Source: Pseudomonadota bacterium (GTDB lineage Bacteria > Pseudomonadota > Gammaproteobacteria > Steroidobacterales > Steroidobacteraceae). From it: a stretch of DNA of 64,000 bases. The stretch's first letter is position 1. The number at the start of each line of letters is the position of its first letter. Below are positions 26,083 through 34,571 of the stretch, in pieces. Where the stretch lies: the NCBI GenBank assembly GCA_963204835.1, contig CAUJHJ010000050.1, positions 1 to 64,000 of the forward strand, in the 5' to 3' direction. The position numbers and the translations under genes were made by a program. The notes under the pieces were generated by a model. It was not told the DNA's origin. It saw only the letters and a program-made list of their open reading frames with translations, and did no database searches.

Positions 26083-27215
26083 CCACCGCCAGACGCCATG
26101 CGATGCTGCCCCGACCCACGCACGACGAACGCGTGCGCCAGGCTTTCGTGCGCAGCTTTCGCCGCCACCTCGCCTCGCGGGTGATGCCGGGAAACTATCC
26201 CATCTACGCCGCGCGCGTCGAGCCGCGCTTTCGTGCCGAGACCGGGCGCAGCCCGCAGGCCCCCGCGGAGCTGCGCGCGGCGATGGAACGCGATCCCTAC
26301 TACCAGTTCTGGAGTGCAATGCTGAGGCGCAGCCAGGAACTCATGTGGGAATCGGTCATCGATCCCGCGGAGCGTGACCGCGAAGCGCTCATCCGCCGCG
26401 CCCGCTCATCCCCGAAAGGCAGGGGCAAGCGCAAGGGCTCGCTCGTCCTCGATCCCTCGCTGCCGACGCCGCGCTATCACGCCGCCGCAGACATCCACCT
26501 GCAACCCGGGGGCTATCACACGGACTTTGGCCCCGACGACATCACGGCCGGCGCGGTCTACGACAGCGGCTTGCACCTCTACCTCGACGGTGCATTCGGC
26601 GTAGAGAACGATGCGATGGGCGACATCCTGCTCGCCTTCTACCGCCATCGGTTCCCGGGCCTCAAGCCCGCACGCATCCTCGACATGGGCTGCGCGATCG
26701 GCAACAGCACCCTGCCCTGGGGACGCGCCTTTCCGCGCGCCGAGCTGCACGCCATCGACGTCGGCGCACCGGTGCTGCGCTATGGGCATGCACGCGCCGA
26801 GGCGCTCGGCGTGCCGGTGCATTTCAGCCAGCAGAATGCCGAGGCGACCAACTTCAAGGCAGGCAGCTTCGACCTGATCGTCTCGCACATCATGTTGCAC
26901 GAGACATCGAAGTCGGCGCTCTCGAACATCCTGCGCGAGTGCCGGCGACTGCTGAAGCCCGGCGGCATCATGCTGCACCTCGAGATTCCCCGCGGCACGA
27001 CGCCGCTCGAGAAGTTCATGTACAACTGGGAGTCGTACAACAACAACGAGACCTTCGCGCAGTTCCTGACGGACGCCGACCTCGCCGCCATCGCGGCCCG
27101 CAGTGGCTTTGCGCCGGATGCGGTCGAGATGGTCGGCTTCGCGCCTCGCGAGGCCGGGGCACAGACCCTCTACTCCCCGAAGTTCATCTGGACCGTCCTC
27201 GTCGGGCGTCCCTGA
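26079..27215 (+). CDS. Class I SAM-dependent methyltransferase with extended N-terminal region (paralogue of 10558)
   Basis: The protein has 378 residues. The unknown N-terminal region (1-195) shares with the copy at 10558 the pattern RQAFV (20-24), SQELMWESV (85-93), DIHLQPGGY (138-146) and TAGAVYDSG. The methyltransferase domain has ILDMGCAIG (200-208), HAIDVG, and LLKPGG before strand 5. Both copies also share a Tyr/Asn-rich NNNE motif near residue 320. Coupled by ATGA to the upstream small protein and followed 16 bp later by its paralogue. The acceptor may be a pathway intermediate or a protein. Confidence 0.8.
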   Translation: MTTARRHAMLPRPTHDERVRQAFVRSFRRHLASRVMPGNYPIYAARVEPRFRAETGRSPQAPAELRAAMERDPYYQFWSAMLRRSQELMWESVIDPAERDREALIRRARSSPKGRGKRKGSLVLDPSLPTPRYHAAADIHLQPGGYHTDFGPDDITAGAVYDSGLHLYLDGAFGVENDAMGDILLAFYRHRFPGLKPARILDMGCAIGNSTLPWGRAFPRAELHAIDVGAPVLRYGHARAEALGVPVHFSQQNAEATNFKAGSFDLIVSHIMLHETSKSALSNILRECRRLLKPGGIMLHLEIPRGTTPLEKFMYNWESYNNNETFAQFLTDADLAAIAARSGFAPDAVEMVGFAPREAGAQTLYSPKFIWTVLVGRP

Positions 27216-27231
27216 CCGGAGGTTCACAGGC

Positions 27232-27591
27232 ATGACCGGCAAGAAGACAGCCGTTCGCGTGAAGCGCGTTGCCAAGGGCAAGCGCCCCCAGTACTTCAGC
27301 GACCCCGCGATCGACAAGCTGCTGTGGGTCAGCGTGACGCTTGCGCAGGAACTCGCCGTCACGCGCGAGCGACTCGATTCGGTCGAGCGGCTGCTCGCCG
27401 CGCGCGGTGTCCTGAAGGCGGGCGCCGTCGATGCCTACGCCCCCACGCCTGCCGTCGCCGCCGTGCGCGACCAGGGCCGCGCGGACTTCATCGCGCGCGT
27501 GCTGCGGGTCGTCGAGGCCGAGCTCGAAGAGGTGACCGGCGAGGGCCAGCCCGGCTCGCAGCAGGATGTGATCGACGCCGTGAGCCGCTGA
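27232..27591 (+). CDS. Small helical protein of unknown family (paralogue of 25777-26082)
   Basis: The protein has 119 residues; the start is set by GGAGG 10 nt upstream. A basic N-terminus (KKTAVRVKRVAKGKR) precedes the shared core PQYFSDPAIDKL, LAQELAV and the RLDSVERLL coiled-coil stretch, and an acidic helix ends the protein. It is the last gene of the 23029 operon and is convergent with the cyanophycin block. No known domain is recognised; association with the adjacent methyltransferase is inferred from the duplicated flanking arrangement. Confidence 0.7.
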   Translation: MTGKKTAVRVKRVAKGKRPQYFSDPAIDKLLWVSVTLAQELAVTRERLDSVERLLAARGVLKAGAVDAYAPTPAVAAVRDQGRADFIARVLRVVEAELEEVTGEGQPGSQQDVIDAVSR

Positions 27592-27605
27592 CGGGAATCG
27601 GGCGG

Positions 27606-29453
27606 CTAGGCCGGCAGCCGCTCGCCCGCCTGCCAGCCGCCGCTGCGCATCCGCCCGACCAGCGCGACGACCTCGCTCCGGGCGAGATTGCCGTGCACGG
27701 GCAGCAGCGCGACATCACCCGGCCGCGCGAGCGCCAGGACCGTGCGGGCCGCCTCGATTTCCGCGCCCTGCATGTGAAGCTGACTGGCATCCATGCCGGC
27801 GGCCAGCAAGGCCCTTCGCAGGAGCCCCGGTACTTCGCCCGGTGCGCGTCCCCGCAAATGACTTTCCATTTCCTTGATCACGACGTGATCCGGCCGCGCC
27901 CGCGCGGCGACGGTGGCCAGTGCCGCGATGTCGGCGTCGCCCCGATCTCCCGCCTGCCCGAGCAGCAACAGAAGACGGCCACCGGCCATCAGGTGGCGGG
28001 CAACCTCCAGCACGCCCTGCAAGCCTTCGGGGTTGTGCGCGTAATCGACGATCACCTGCAGGCCGCCCGCCTCGAAGCGCATGAGCCGGCCCGCATTGTC
28101 GGCGGGACTGCCGCCGAAGCGCCCGAAGACTTCGCGCACGGCGGCCGGCGCAATGCCGAGCGCCAACGCCGCCAGCCCGGCCGCCGCGAGGTTCGCCACG
28201 TTGTAGGCAGCGCTGCCGCCGAAGGACAACGGCATTGCGTCGATCGCCCCAAGATCGTGGCTGGCGCCACCGCCTGTGCTTACCAGCCGCCCGTCGCGGA
28301 CCCCGCAAGTCGCGCCGCCCCGGGCGCGCGCCGCCCGCAAGGCCTCCGCGTCCGCATCGAGCGCGAACCAGCCTAGCGGCGCTTCCACGCGGGCCGCGAA
28401 CCGCGCGAGCGTCGGATCGTCGGCGTTCAGCACCACGAGGCCCCGCGGCCCGACGAGGTTGGCCACGATGAGCTTCACGGCCGCCATGCCCTCGAGGTCA
28501 TCGATGCCGTACGCGCCGATATGGTCGAGGCTCACATTGGTTATCACGGCGACATCCGCCCGGTTCACCGCACTGCCACGCCGCAGCAGGCCGCCGCGCG
28601 CCGCCTCGACGATCGCGGCCTGCACCCGCGCATCACGCAGTACCGTTCGCGCGCCCATCGGCCCCGAGAAGTCCCCGCTGACGACCAGTCGACCGTCGAG
28701 GAACACACCGTCGGTGCAATTGTGGCCCGTGCGCAGGCCGGCAGCGCGCGCGCAGGCCGCCAGCAGGCGAACTGTCGTGGTCTTGCCATTCGAGCCCGTG
28801 ACGAGCGCCGTCGGGATGTTGCGCAGGTTGTGCCAGCGCACCAACTCGGGGCGCGGCGAGGCGCCGGGCGGGAACCCGGCGTGCCCGATACCCTCGCCGA
28901 GCGAGAAGCCCTCGTCGTCGAGCAGCCAGCCGAGGCCGGCCGATTCCGCGCGCGCGATCGCCTTCAGAAGCGCGGGCCGCGCCTCGAGCCTCGCGAGTTG
29001 CGTGAGGCGCTCGAACGCGGCGGCCTCGTCGAGCACGGGAAGCAGGGCCGGTGGCGACGTCGCTTCGCGCGCAGCCTGGATCATGCCTTGCTCGAGGGCG
29101 GACCAGCGTTGCGGGTCGCGCTCGTACAGGCTCGCGGCGAGCGCCCACTCGTTCAACTCCGTCGCCACGAACAACTGGTCGATCGGCGCGGCGAGTGCGA
29201 GCGTGGTCCCTCCGCGATGCCGCCGCACGGCCAGCGGTTCGCGCTGCCGGCGGCCGGCGTAGCGCGCGGCCACGACGCTGGGCCAACCGAGGTGAGCCCG
29301 CCCGCGCGCCGCGCGTGCCCGCCAGCCGGCAAGCAGCGCATCGTCCGCCTCGACACCGACGACATCGAGCACGGCACCGGGCGAATCGAAATAGAGATTG
29401 CTGCCGGTCAGGCGCCGCGAACCGTCGTATGGCAGGCCGGCCGTCTCGATCAG
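27606..29453 (-). CDS. Mur-ligase-domain protein, CphA-related, without ATP-grasp domain
   Basis: The protein has 615 residues if translation begins at the CTG at 29453, which overlaps the cphA stop (CTGA) and has GGAGG 7 nt upstream. No ATG, GTG or TTG preserves the N-terminus except a GTG 177 bp inside cphA. Residues 1-200 are unrecognised (with RRLTGSNLYF near the start). The Mur ligase core has TGSNGKTTT near residue 219, the ARGGLLRRG segment and VDYAHNPEG. The core is clearly related to the C-terminal half of CphA next door. A role in cyanophycin-like peptide synthesis is likely but its reaction is not known. Confidence 0.8.
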   Translation of the reverse strand: MIETAGLPYDGSRRLTGSNLYFDSPGAVLDVVGVEADDALLAGWRARAARGRAHLGWPSVVAARYAGRRQREPLAVRRHRGGTTLALAAPIDQLFVATELNEWALAASLYERDPQRWSALEQGMIQAAREATSPPALLPVLDEAAAFERLTQLARLEARPALLKAIARAESAGLGWLLDDEGFSLGEGIGHAGFPPGASPRPELVRWHNLRNIPTALVTGSNGKTTTVRLLAACARAAGLRTGHNCTDGVFLDGRLVVSGDFSGPMGARTVLRDARVQAAIVEAARGGLLRRGSAVNRADVAVITNVSLDHIGAYGIDDLEGMAAVKLIVANLVGPRGLVVLNADDPTLARFAARVEAPLGWFALDADAEALRAARARGGATCGVRDGRLVSTGGGASHDLGAIDAMPLSFGGSAAYNVANLAAAGLAALALGIAPAAVREVFGRFGGSPADNAGRLMRFEAGGLQVIVDYAHNPEGLQGVLEVARHLMAGGRLLLLLGQAGDRGDADIAALATVAARARPDHVVIKEMESHLRGRAPGEVPGLLRRALLAAGMDASQLHMQGAEIEAARTVLALARPGDVALLPVHGNLARSEVVALVGRMRSGGWQAGERLPA

Positions 29454-32248
29454 TCTTCTCCCTCCGGCGCGAAGCGGATGCCACGCTCGTCGCGGATGAG
29501 GCCCTCGAGGGAGATCGGCGTCGCCTCGGCCCGCGTACCGGAGTCCAGGGGCAGCGGCACCGCGGCGACCTCCGCCCCCCGTGCCGGGTCCTCGGCACCG
29601 GGCGAGCGGAACTTGGTGATCTGCTTCCACGAACGCGTCAGGTGGTCGGCAAAGACGAGCAGCAGGTCGCCCGCCTGCCCCATGCGCAACGCCGCGTCGA
29701 TCGCATCGCTCTCATCGGGGATGACTTCGATGCGGTCCGCGGCGACTTCGGCCTCGCGCAGGGTCCGCGCGAGCAGCCGCGGCACCTCGTCCGGCGCACG
29801 ATCGCGCAAGTGATCGTCGCGGCGGCAGATGTAATGGTCGAAGCGCCCCGCCACAGCCTGCGCGATCGCGCGCAGGTCTTCGTCCCGCCGGTCACCGGGG
29901 CCGGCCAGCACGACGATGCGCCGCCCCTTGACGTCGAGCCGCTGCGCGAGGTCCGCCATCACGCCGACCGCATGGGCATTGTGGCCGTAGTCGAACAGCA
30001 CCTTGAATGGATGCTCGTCGAAGACATTCATGCGCCCCGGCGCCTGGAAGAACGTGGTGTCGAAGGTGCGCAACCCCTGACGGATCGCGTCGAGCCTGAT
30101 GCCCAGCGAGAAGGCGAGCGCCGCGGCGAACATCGCGTTCTGCACGTTGTGGGTCGCACGCCCCTCGAGGGTGGCGGGGATCAGGTGGGTCCAGAGCAGC
30201 GGGATGTGGCTGCCCTTGTCGTAGAGCGTGATCATCTGGCCGTTGACTCCCGCCTCGAGCGCGCAGGCGCGACCGCCGGCGCGCACGTGTTCGCGCACGA
30301 GCTGATGCTGCGGCGTGAGCGTCACGTAGCAGATGCTCGCCGCATCGGTGTAGCCGGACATCCTCAGCGTCAGCGGATCGTCGGCGTTCAGCACCGCGCA
30401 ATCGGTCGCCACCTCGACGACGACCCGCTTGATCTCGGCAAGCTGCTCGAGCGTGTCGATGCCCTTCAGGCCGAGATGATCGGACTGCACGTTGAGCACG
30501 GCGCCGACATTGACCTCGTGCACGCCCATGCCCGCGCGCAGCAGGCCGCCGCGGGCCGTCTCGAGCACGGCCAGGTCGATCTGCGGGTCGGCCAGCACCA
30601 TGCGCGCCGACACGGGCCCGGTCATGTCGCCCTGCACGGTGCGCTGGCCGTCGATGTAGACGCCGTCGGTGGTGGTGAGGCCCGGGGTGTAGCCGGCCAT
30701 CTTCGCGATATGCGCGAGCATCCGCGCCGTCGTGGTCTTGCCGTTCGTGCCGGTGATCGCGGCGATCGGCACGCGCGACGCGGCGCCCGGGGGGAACAGC
30801 ATGTCGATCACGGGTCCCGCCGCATCGCGCGCCGTGCCTTCGCTCGGCGCCACGTGCATGCGAAAGCCGGGCGCGGCGTTCACTTCGCAGATCCCGCCGC
30901 CGATGCTGCGGTAGCTCTCGGCGATATTGGTCGAGAGGAAGTCGACGCCGCCCACGTCGAGCCCGATCGCCCGTACGGCGCGCACCGCCATGTCGCGATT
31001 GTCGGGATGGATCACATCGGTCACGTCGGTCGCCGTGCCGCCGGTCGAGAGATTCGCGGTCGAGCGCAGGTAGACGACGCGGCCGTCCTCGGGCACGGAC
31101 TGCGCCGTCAGCGCCGCGCGATCGAGCATCTGCATGGCCTGCGCATCGAGCTCGATGCGCGTCAGCACCTTCTCGTGGCCCACGCCACGGCGCGGGTCCC
31201 TGTTCACGATGCCGATCAGCTCGGTCACGGTATGCCGGCCGTCGCCGACCACGTGGCCCGGCGTGCGGCGGGTCGCCGCCACCAGCTCGCCGTTCACGAC
31301 GAGCAGCCGGTGGTCGTCGCCTTCGAGGAAGGTTTCGACGATCACCGAGCGGGAATGCTCGCGCGCCGCGGCAAAACCCGCCGCAACCTCCTGGTCGGTG
31401 ACGAGGCGAATCGAAATGCCGCGGCCATGGTTGCCGTTGTAGGGCTTGGTGACGACCGGGAAGCCGATGCGATGCGCAGCGCGCACCGCCTGTTCCGCCG
31501 ATTGCACCAGTTCCTGCCGCGGCACGGGCAGGCCGAGCGAGGCGAGGATGCGATTGGTCTCCTCCTTGTCGCTCGCGAGTTCGACGGCGATGTGCGGAGT
31601 GCGCCCGGTGACCGTCGCCTGGATGCGTTGCTGGTACTTGCCGTGCCCGAGCTGCACGAGCGACTGGTCGTTGAGCCGCAGCCAGGGGATGCCTCGCGAC
31701 TCGGCGGCGCGCACCAGGGACGCCGTGGACGGGCCGAGCGCGCGGCGCTGCGCGAAACGGATGAACTCATCGCGCGCACCTTCCCAGGTCCAGCCCTCCG
31801 GCACCGCACCCGCCTCGCGCAACGGCGCGGGCAGCAGCGAGGCGAGCAGGCGCAGGCCCAGCTCCCCGGCCGCGACGCCCTCGTCGCGCTGCGCGAACTC
31901 GTACACGACCGTGTACACGCCCGGCCGGCCGTCGATGCTGCGCGTCTTGCCGAAGGTGACGTCCTCGCCCGCGACGTTTTGCAGCTCGATTGCCACGTGC
32001 TCGAGCACATGCCCGAGCCAGGTACCCTCGCCCTCGCGCATGCGGCGGAAAAAACCGCCCGGCTCGCGATACGAGCAGCCATGCTCGGCCAGGCCCGGCA
32101 GGGCCGCGGCGAGGGCATCGACGAATCCGGCGCCGAGGCGCCCGGTCGGCCAGGCTTCGAGCGCCCCGAGGTCGAGCTCGAGCCGGATGACGGGGAAGCG
32201 CGCGTAGTGCGAAGGACCGACGTAAACCGAACGGTCGAGCACGCGCAT
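29450..32248 (-). CDS. cphA: Cyanophycin synthetase
   Basis: The protein has 932 residues; the ATG is preceded by AAGGAG. It has the three CphA parts: an N-terminal domain (1-200), an ATP-grasp domain (about 205-475, with VTKPYNGNHGRGIS and the EVNAAPGFRMH metal site), and a Mur-ligase domain with TGTNGKTTT near residue 499 and FDYGHNAHA. It polymerises aspartate and arginine into multi-L-arginyl-poly-L-aspartate in the cytoplasm. CphB is 4 bp upstream, so both belong to one transcript. The C-terminal 45 residues form a Pro/Ala-rich extension. Confidence 0.95.
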   Translation of the reverse strand: MRVLDRSVYVGPSHYARFPVIRLELDLGALEAWPTGRLGAGFVDALAAALPGLAEHGCSYREPGGFFRRMREGEGTWLGHVLEHVAIELQNVAGEDVTFGKTRSIDGRPGVYTVVYEFAQRDEGVAAGELGLRLLASLLPAPLREAGAVPEGWTWEGARDEFIRFAQRRALGPSTASLVRAAESRGIPWLRLNDQSLVQLGHGKYQQRIQATVTGRTPHIAVELASDKEETNRILASLGLPVPRQELVQSAEQAVRAAHRIGFPVVTKPYNGNHGRGISIRLVTDQEVAAGFAAAREHSRSVIVETFLEGDDHRLLVVNGELVAATRRTPGHVVGDGRHTVTELIGIVNRDPRRGVGHEKVLTRIELDAQAMQMLDRAALTAQSVPEDGRVVYLRSTANLSTGGTATDVTDVIHPDNRDMAVRAVRAIGLDVGGVDFLSTNIAESYRSIGGGICEVNAAPGFRMHVAPSEGTARDAAGPVIDMLFPPGAASRVPIAAITGTNGKTTTARMLAHIAKMAGYTPGLTTTDGVYIDGQRTVQGDMTGPVSARMVLADPQIDLAVLETARGGLLRAGMGVHEVNVGAVLNVQSDHLGLKGIDTLEQLAEIKRVVVEVATDCAVLNADDPLTLRMSGYTDAASICYVTLTPQHQLVREHVRAGGRACALEAGVNGQMITLYDKGSHIPLLWTHLIPATLEGRATHNVQNAMFAAALAFSLGIRLDAIRQGLRTFDTTFFQAPGRMNVFDEHPFKVLFDYGHNAHAVGVMADLAQRLDVKGRRIVVLAGPGDRRDEDLRAIAQAVAGRFDHYICRRDDHLRDRAPDEVPRLLARTLREAEVAADRIEVIPDESDAIDAALRMGQAGDLLLVFADHLTRSWKQITKFRSPGAEDPARGAEVAAVPLPLDSGTRAEATPISLEGLIRDERGIRFAPEGED
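29461..29465 (-). promoter_or_regulatory. Ribosome binding site that decides the CTG start
   Basis: GGAGG on the minus strand sits 7 nt before the CTG at 29453-29451, inside the cphA 3' end. It is a perfect Shine-Dalgarno core at the ideal distance and is the main reason for placing the start of the Mur-ligase gene there. Confidence 0.55.
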
Positions 32249-32252
32249 CCTG

Positions 32253-33092
32253 CTACTCCTTGTGTACCCGCAGGTTGTCCGCAGACGCGATGCGCGTATG
32301 CAGGTTGAAAGTGGCCCCTGCCACGAGCAGGTGCATCTTGAGGCCCAGCATGCAGATGGGCTGGCCCTCATCGACGATGTCCATGGACGTGAAGGCCACT
32401 TCGGCGGCATCCACCACCGTCACGGCGCCGCTGCCTTCGACTTCGAGCGAGTTGTCGGGGCCGATGAACGCCGCCGTATCCTCGTCGAGCCCGATGCCGA
32501 CCGCGAAGGGATTGTAGGCGAGCGCGGTCAGCAGCCGGCCGAGCCGGTCGCGCTGGCGGAAATGCTGGTCGATCACGAAGCGGTTGGTGAGGCCGAGGCC
32601 AGGGGCCAAGCGCACGCTGCCGGACACCGCCGAAGACCCGTCGTCCCCGTAGGCGATCATGTGCTCGGAGAGGATGCTGGCACCGGCGCTCGTGCCGCCC
32701 ACGGTGACACCGTGGGCGTTGCGCGTGCGGATCACCTTGGCCACCGGCGTGCCGCCGAGCAGCGTCGTCAGGCGCAGCTGGTTGCCGCCGGTGAAGAAAA
32801 TGCCGCTCGCCTGCCCGAGCCGCTCGAGCCTTCCCACCTCATGGCAATCGCGCCGGGTATCGAAATCCATGACCGTCACGCGCGCCGCACCGAGCTCCTG
32901 GAACAGCCGCTCGTAACGGGACCCGGTCTCGTGCAGGCGGCTTGCCGTCGGGATCACGACGACATCGGCATCCCGCCCCCCCGAAACCTCGAGGAACCGG
33001 CTGAGGATGCGCCGGTCGTTTTCCTTGTTCTCCGCCCCTCCTATCGGGACGATCCATCCTCGCGATTCGCCCTCGGGAACCTTGCTCGGCAT
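32253..33092 (-). CDS. cphB: Cyanophycinase
   Basis: The protein has 279 residues from the ATG at 33092; a GTG four codons earlier is possible. It is a peptidase S51-type serine hydrolase: IGGAENK near the start, FFTGGNQ, and the nucleophile Ser135 in GGTSAGAS. It degrades cyanophycin to beta-Asp-Arg dipeptides. No signal peptide is seen, so it is the cytoplasmic form that mobilises the stored polymer. It is the first gene of the cphB-cphA-Mur ligase operon, just after the terminator of the TonB operon. Confidence 0.93.
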   Translation of the reverse strand: MPSKVPEGESRGWIVPIGGAENKENDRRILSRFLEVSGGRDADVVVIPTASRLHETGSRYERLFQELGAARVTVMDFDTRRDCHEVGRLERLGQASGIFFTGGNQLRLTTLLGGTPVAKVIRTRNAHGVTVGGTSAGASILSEHMIAYGDDGSSAVSGSVRLAPGLGLTNRFVIDQHFRQRDRLGRLLTALAYNPFAVGIGLDEDTAAFIGPDNSLEVEGSGAVTVVDAAEVAFTSMDIVDEGQPICMLGLKMHLLVAGATFNLHTRIASADNLRVHKE

Positions 33093-33147
33093 CCGCCATT
33101 CCACCCCAACCCCACCGGATTGCGGCTAGTTTGGCAGCATTGCGCCG

Positions 33148-33183
33148 CAAAACAAAACGGCCGGCGGGTCGCCCCGCCGGCCG
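33148..33183 (-). terminator. Rho-independent terminator of the TonB operon
   Basis: A perfect 11-bp GC stem (33158-33168 with 33173-33183) with a 4-nt loop is followed on the minus strand by TTTTGTTTTG. It lies 25 bp after the TPR gene stop and separates the TonB operon from cphB. Confidence 0.9.
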
Positions 33184-33207
33184 TCGCTGGAAATGCCCCG
33201 GCCCGTA

Positions 33208-34455
33208 TCAGCCCTGGGCGTGGATCGCCCAGAGGCTCGCGAGGCGGCCGTACTTGGCGTCATCCTTGAGCGACTTGAACGCCTTGATCGCGTCGTCCTT
33301 CTTGCCGCCCTTCAACTGCGCGATGCCGAGCAGCAACTGCGCCTCGGCCGCATCCGACAACCCACCCTTCGTGAGGCCACGCTGGATGGCCGTCGCGGCC
33401 TTGTCGTACTGGCCATAGCTCATGTAGCCCTTGCCGAGCCCGATGTCCGCGCCGCCGGTCTTGGCCTTCGCGGCTTCGGTCTCGAGCTGCGCGAGGCCCG
33501 CCTGGTCGGAGGCCGCTGACTTCTTCGCCGCCTCGAGCAGGCGCTGGTTCTTGTCCTTGTCGCGCTGTTCGGTGAAGACATTCTTCGCGAAGGCCTTCTC
33601 GAGCGCCGACACGGCCTCGCCGGGCGACCCCTGCTCGATCGCGAGCTGCGCCATCTCCGTGTACTCGTCGCCGCGCTTCAGCGCATCGACGTCCGCGGCG
33701 AGCCGGAACGTGTTCAGCAGCACCTTGTCGTCGTTGCTGTCGACGCGGAACAGCGAATACATGATGTTCTGCCAGTACTCCGGCGTCGGGTAGTACTTCA
33801 CCAGCCGCTCGAGCGCACCGGTGGTGCAGCCGTCGTCCTTGATCTTCACGCACGAGGAGAGGATCAGCTCGAGCGACTGCTTCTTCGGCGTCTCGCCGCG
33901 GCGCACCTGGCTGTCCACGTAGTTGTCCATGAACTTGAGCGTGCCCTTGTAGTCGCCCTGCACGTAGTAGGCCTGGCCAACGAGCGTGTACAGCTCGGCG
34001 TCGGCAAAGCCGCCCTTGATCGCGCGGTTGCCGTACTCGATGGCCTTGGCGTAGTTCTTGATCTGGTAGTTGATCTGCGCCAGCGCACGCACGCGCCCGG
34101 CGACGTCCTCCTGCGCCAGGAAGCCCGAATTGAGGCCCGCCTCGAGGTTCTTCGCGGCCTCGGCGTAGTTGCCGAGCCGCACATAGGCGAAGCCGCGCAT
34201 TTCGGCGATCAGGTGCAGGTCGTAAGGGGCCTTGGACGCCACGGCGTCGGCCTCGTCGAGCTTGGCGAGCGCGCCCTTCCAGTCCTTCTTGCCGAGCGCC
34301 TCCTGTGCGGCCTTGAGCGGCTTGGCGAGCGCCTTGCTGACCGTGGGCCCCTTGGCGTCGGCCGCCACGGCGCTGCCAGTCGCGCCCACCGAACCGATGG
34401 CGAGCAGCGCGACCGCCATGACCTGCGCGAGACTCAGTGTCTTTCTCATGCTCAT
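33208..34455 (-). CDS. Periplasmic TPR protein of the TonB locus
   Basis: The protein has 415 residues. A signal peptide covers about 1-32 (hydrophobic AVALLAIG stretch, cleavage near AVAADA). Several TPR-like helical hairpins follow, with recurrent pairs such as GNYAEAAKNLEAGL, KNYAKAIEYGNRAI and GQYDKAATAIQRGL. It is the last gene of a tonB-exbB-exbD-exbD-TPR cluster, an order common in Xanthomonadales-like bacteria with many TonB receptors. It probably acts as a periplasmic scaffold for the energy-transducing complex. Two hairpins in the 116-bp gap upstream may tune its expression. Confidence 0.85.
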   Translation of the reverse strand: MSMRKTLSLAQVMAVALLAIGSVGATGSAVAADAKGPTVSKALAKPLKAAQEALGKKDWKGALAKLDEADAVASKAPYDLHLIAEMRGFAYVRLGNYAEAAKNLEAGLNSGFLAQEDVAGRVRALAQINYQIKNYAKAIEYGNRAIKGGFADAELYTLVGQAYYVQGDYKGTLKFMDNYVDSQVRRGETPKKQSLELILSSCVKIKDDGCTTGALERLVKYYPTPEYWQNIMYSLFRVDSNDDKVLLNTFRLAADVDALKRGDEYTEMAQLAIEQGSPGEAVSALEKAFAKNVFTEQRDKDKNQRLLEAAKKSAASDQAGLAQLETEAAKAKTGGADIGLGKGYMSYGQYDKAATAIQRGLTKGGLSDAAEAQLLLGIAQLKGGKKDDAIKAFKSLKDDAKYGRLASLWAIHAQG

Positions 34456-34484
34456 GCTGATGCTGTCCTCTGGTCCAAATGCAT

Positions 34485-34509
34485 GATCCCGGTCCTGGGC
34501 CCCGGGATC
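34485..34509. other. Hairpin before the TPR gene
   Basis: A perfect 8-bp stem, GATCCCGG with CCGGGATC, and a 9-nt loop lie 30 bp upstream of the TPR gene start. No uridine run follows, so a transcript-stability or attenuation role is more likely than termination. Confidence 0.5.
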
Positions 34510-34543
34510 ACGTTCTCATGGGACGGATGAACGGGCGATGAAC

Positions 34544-34566
34544 GCCGGCCACGCCGGGTGGCCGGC
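34544..34566. other. Hairpin directly after the second exbD
   Basis: A perfect 9-bp stem, GCCGGCCAC with GTGGCCGGC as read on the minus strand, and a 5-nt loop begin 5 bp after the exbD stop. Without a T run it is at most a partial or processing barrier between exbD and the TPR gene. Confidence 0.5.
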
Positions 34567-34571
34567 GCGCC

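Noticed and set aside
29051-32308. A 1085-codon plus-strand open frame opposite cphA and the Mur ligase gene
   Set aside because: Shadow of the minus-strand coding frames with His/Arg/Asp-rich composition and no recognisable motif.
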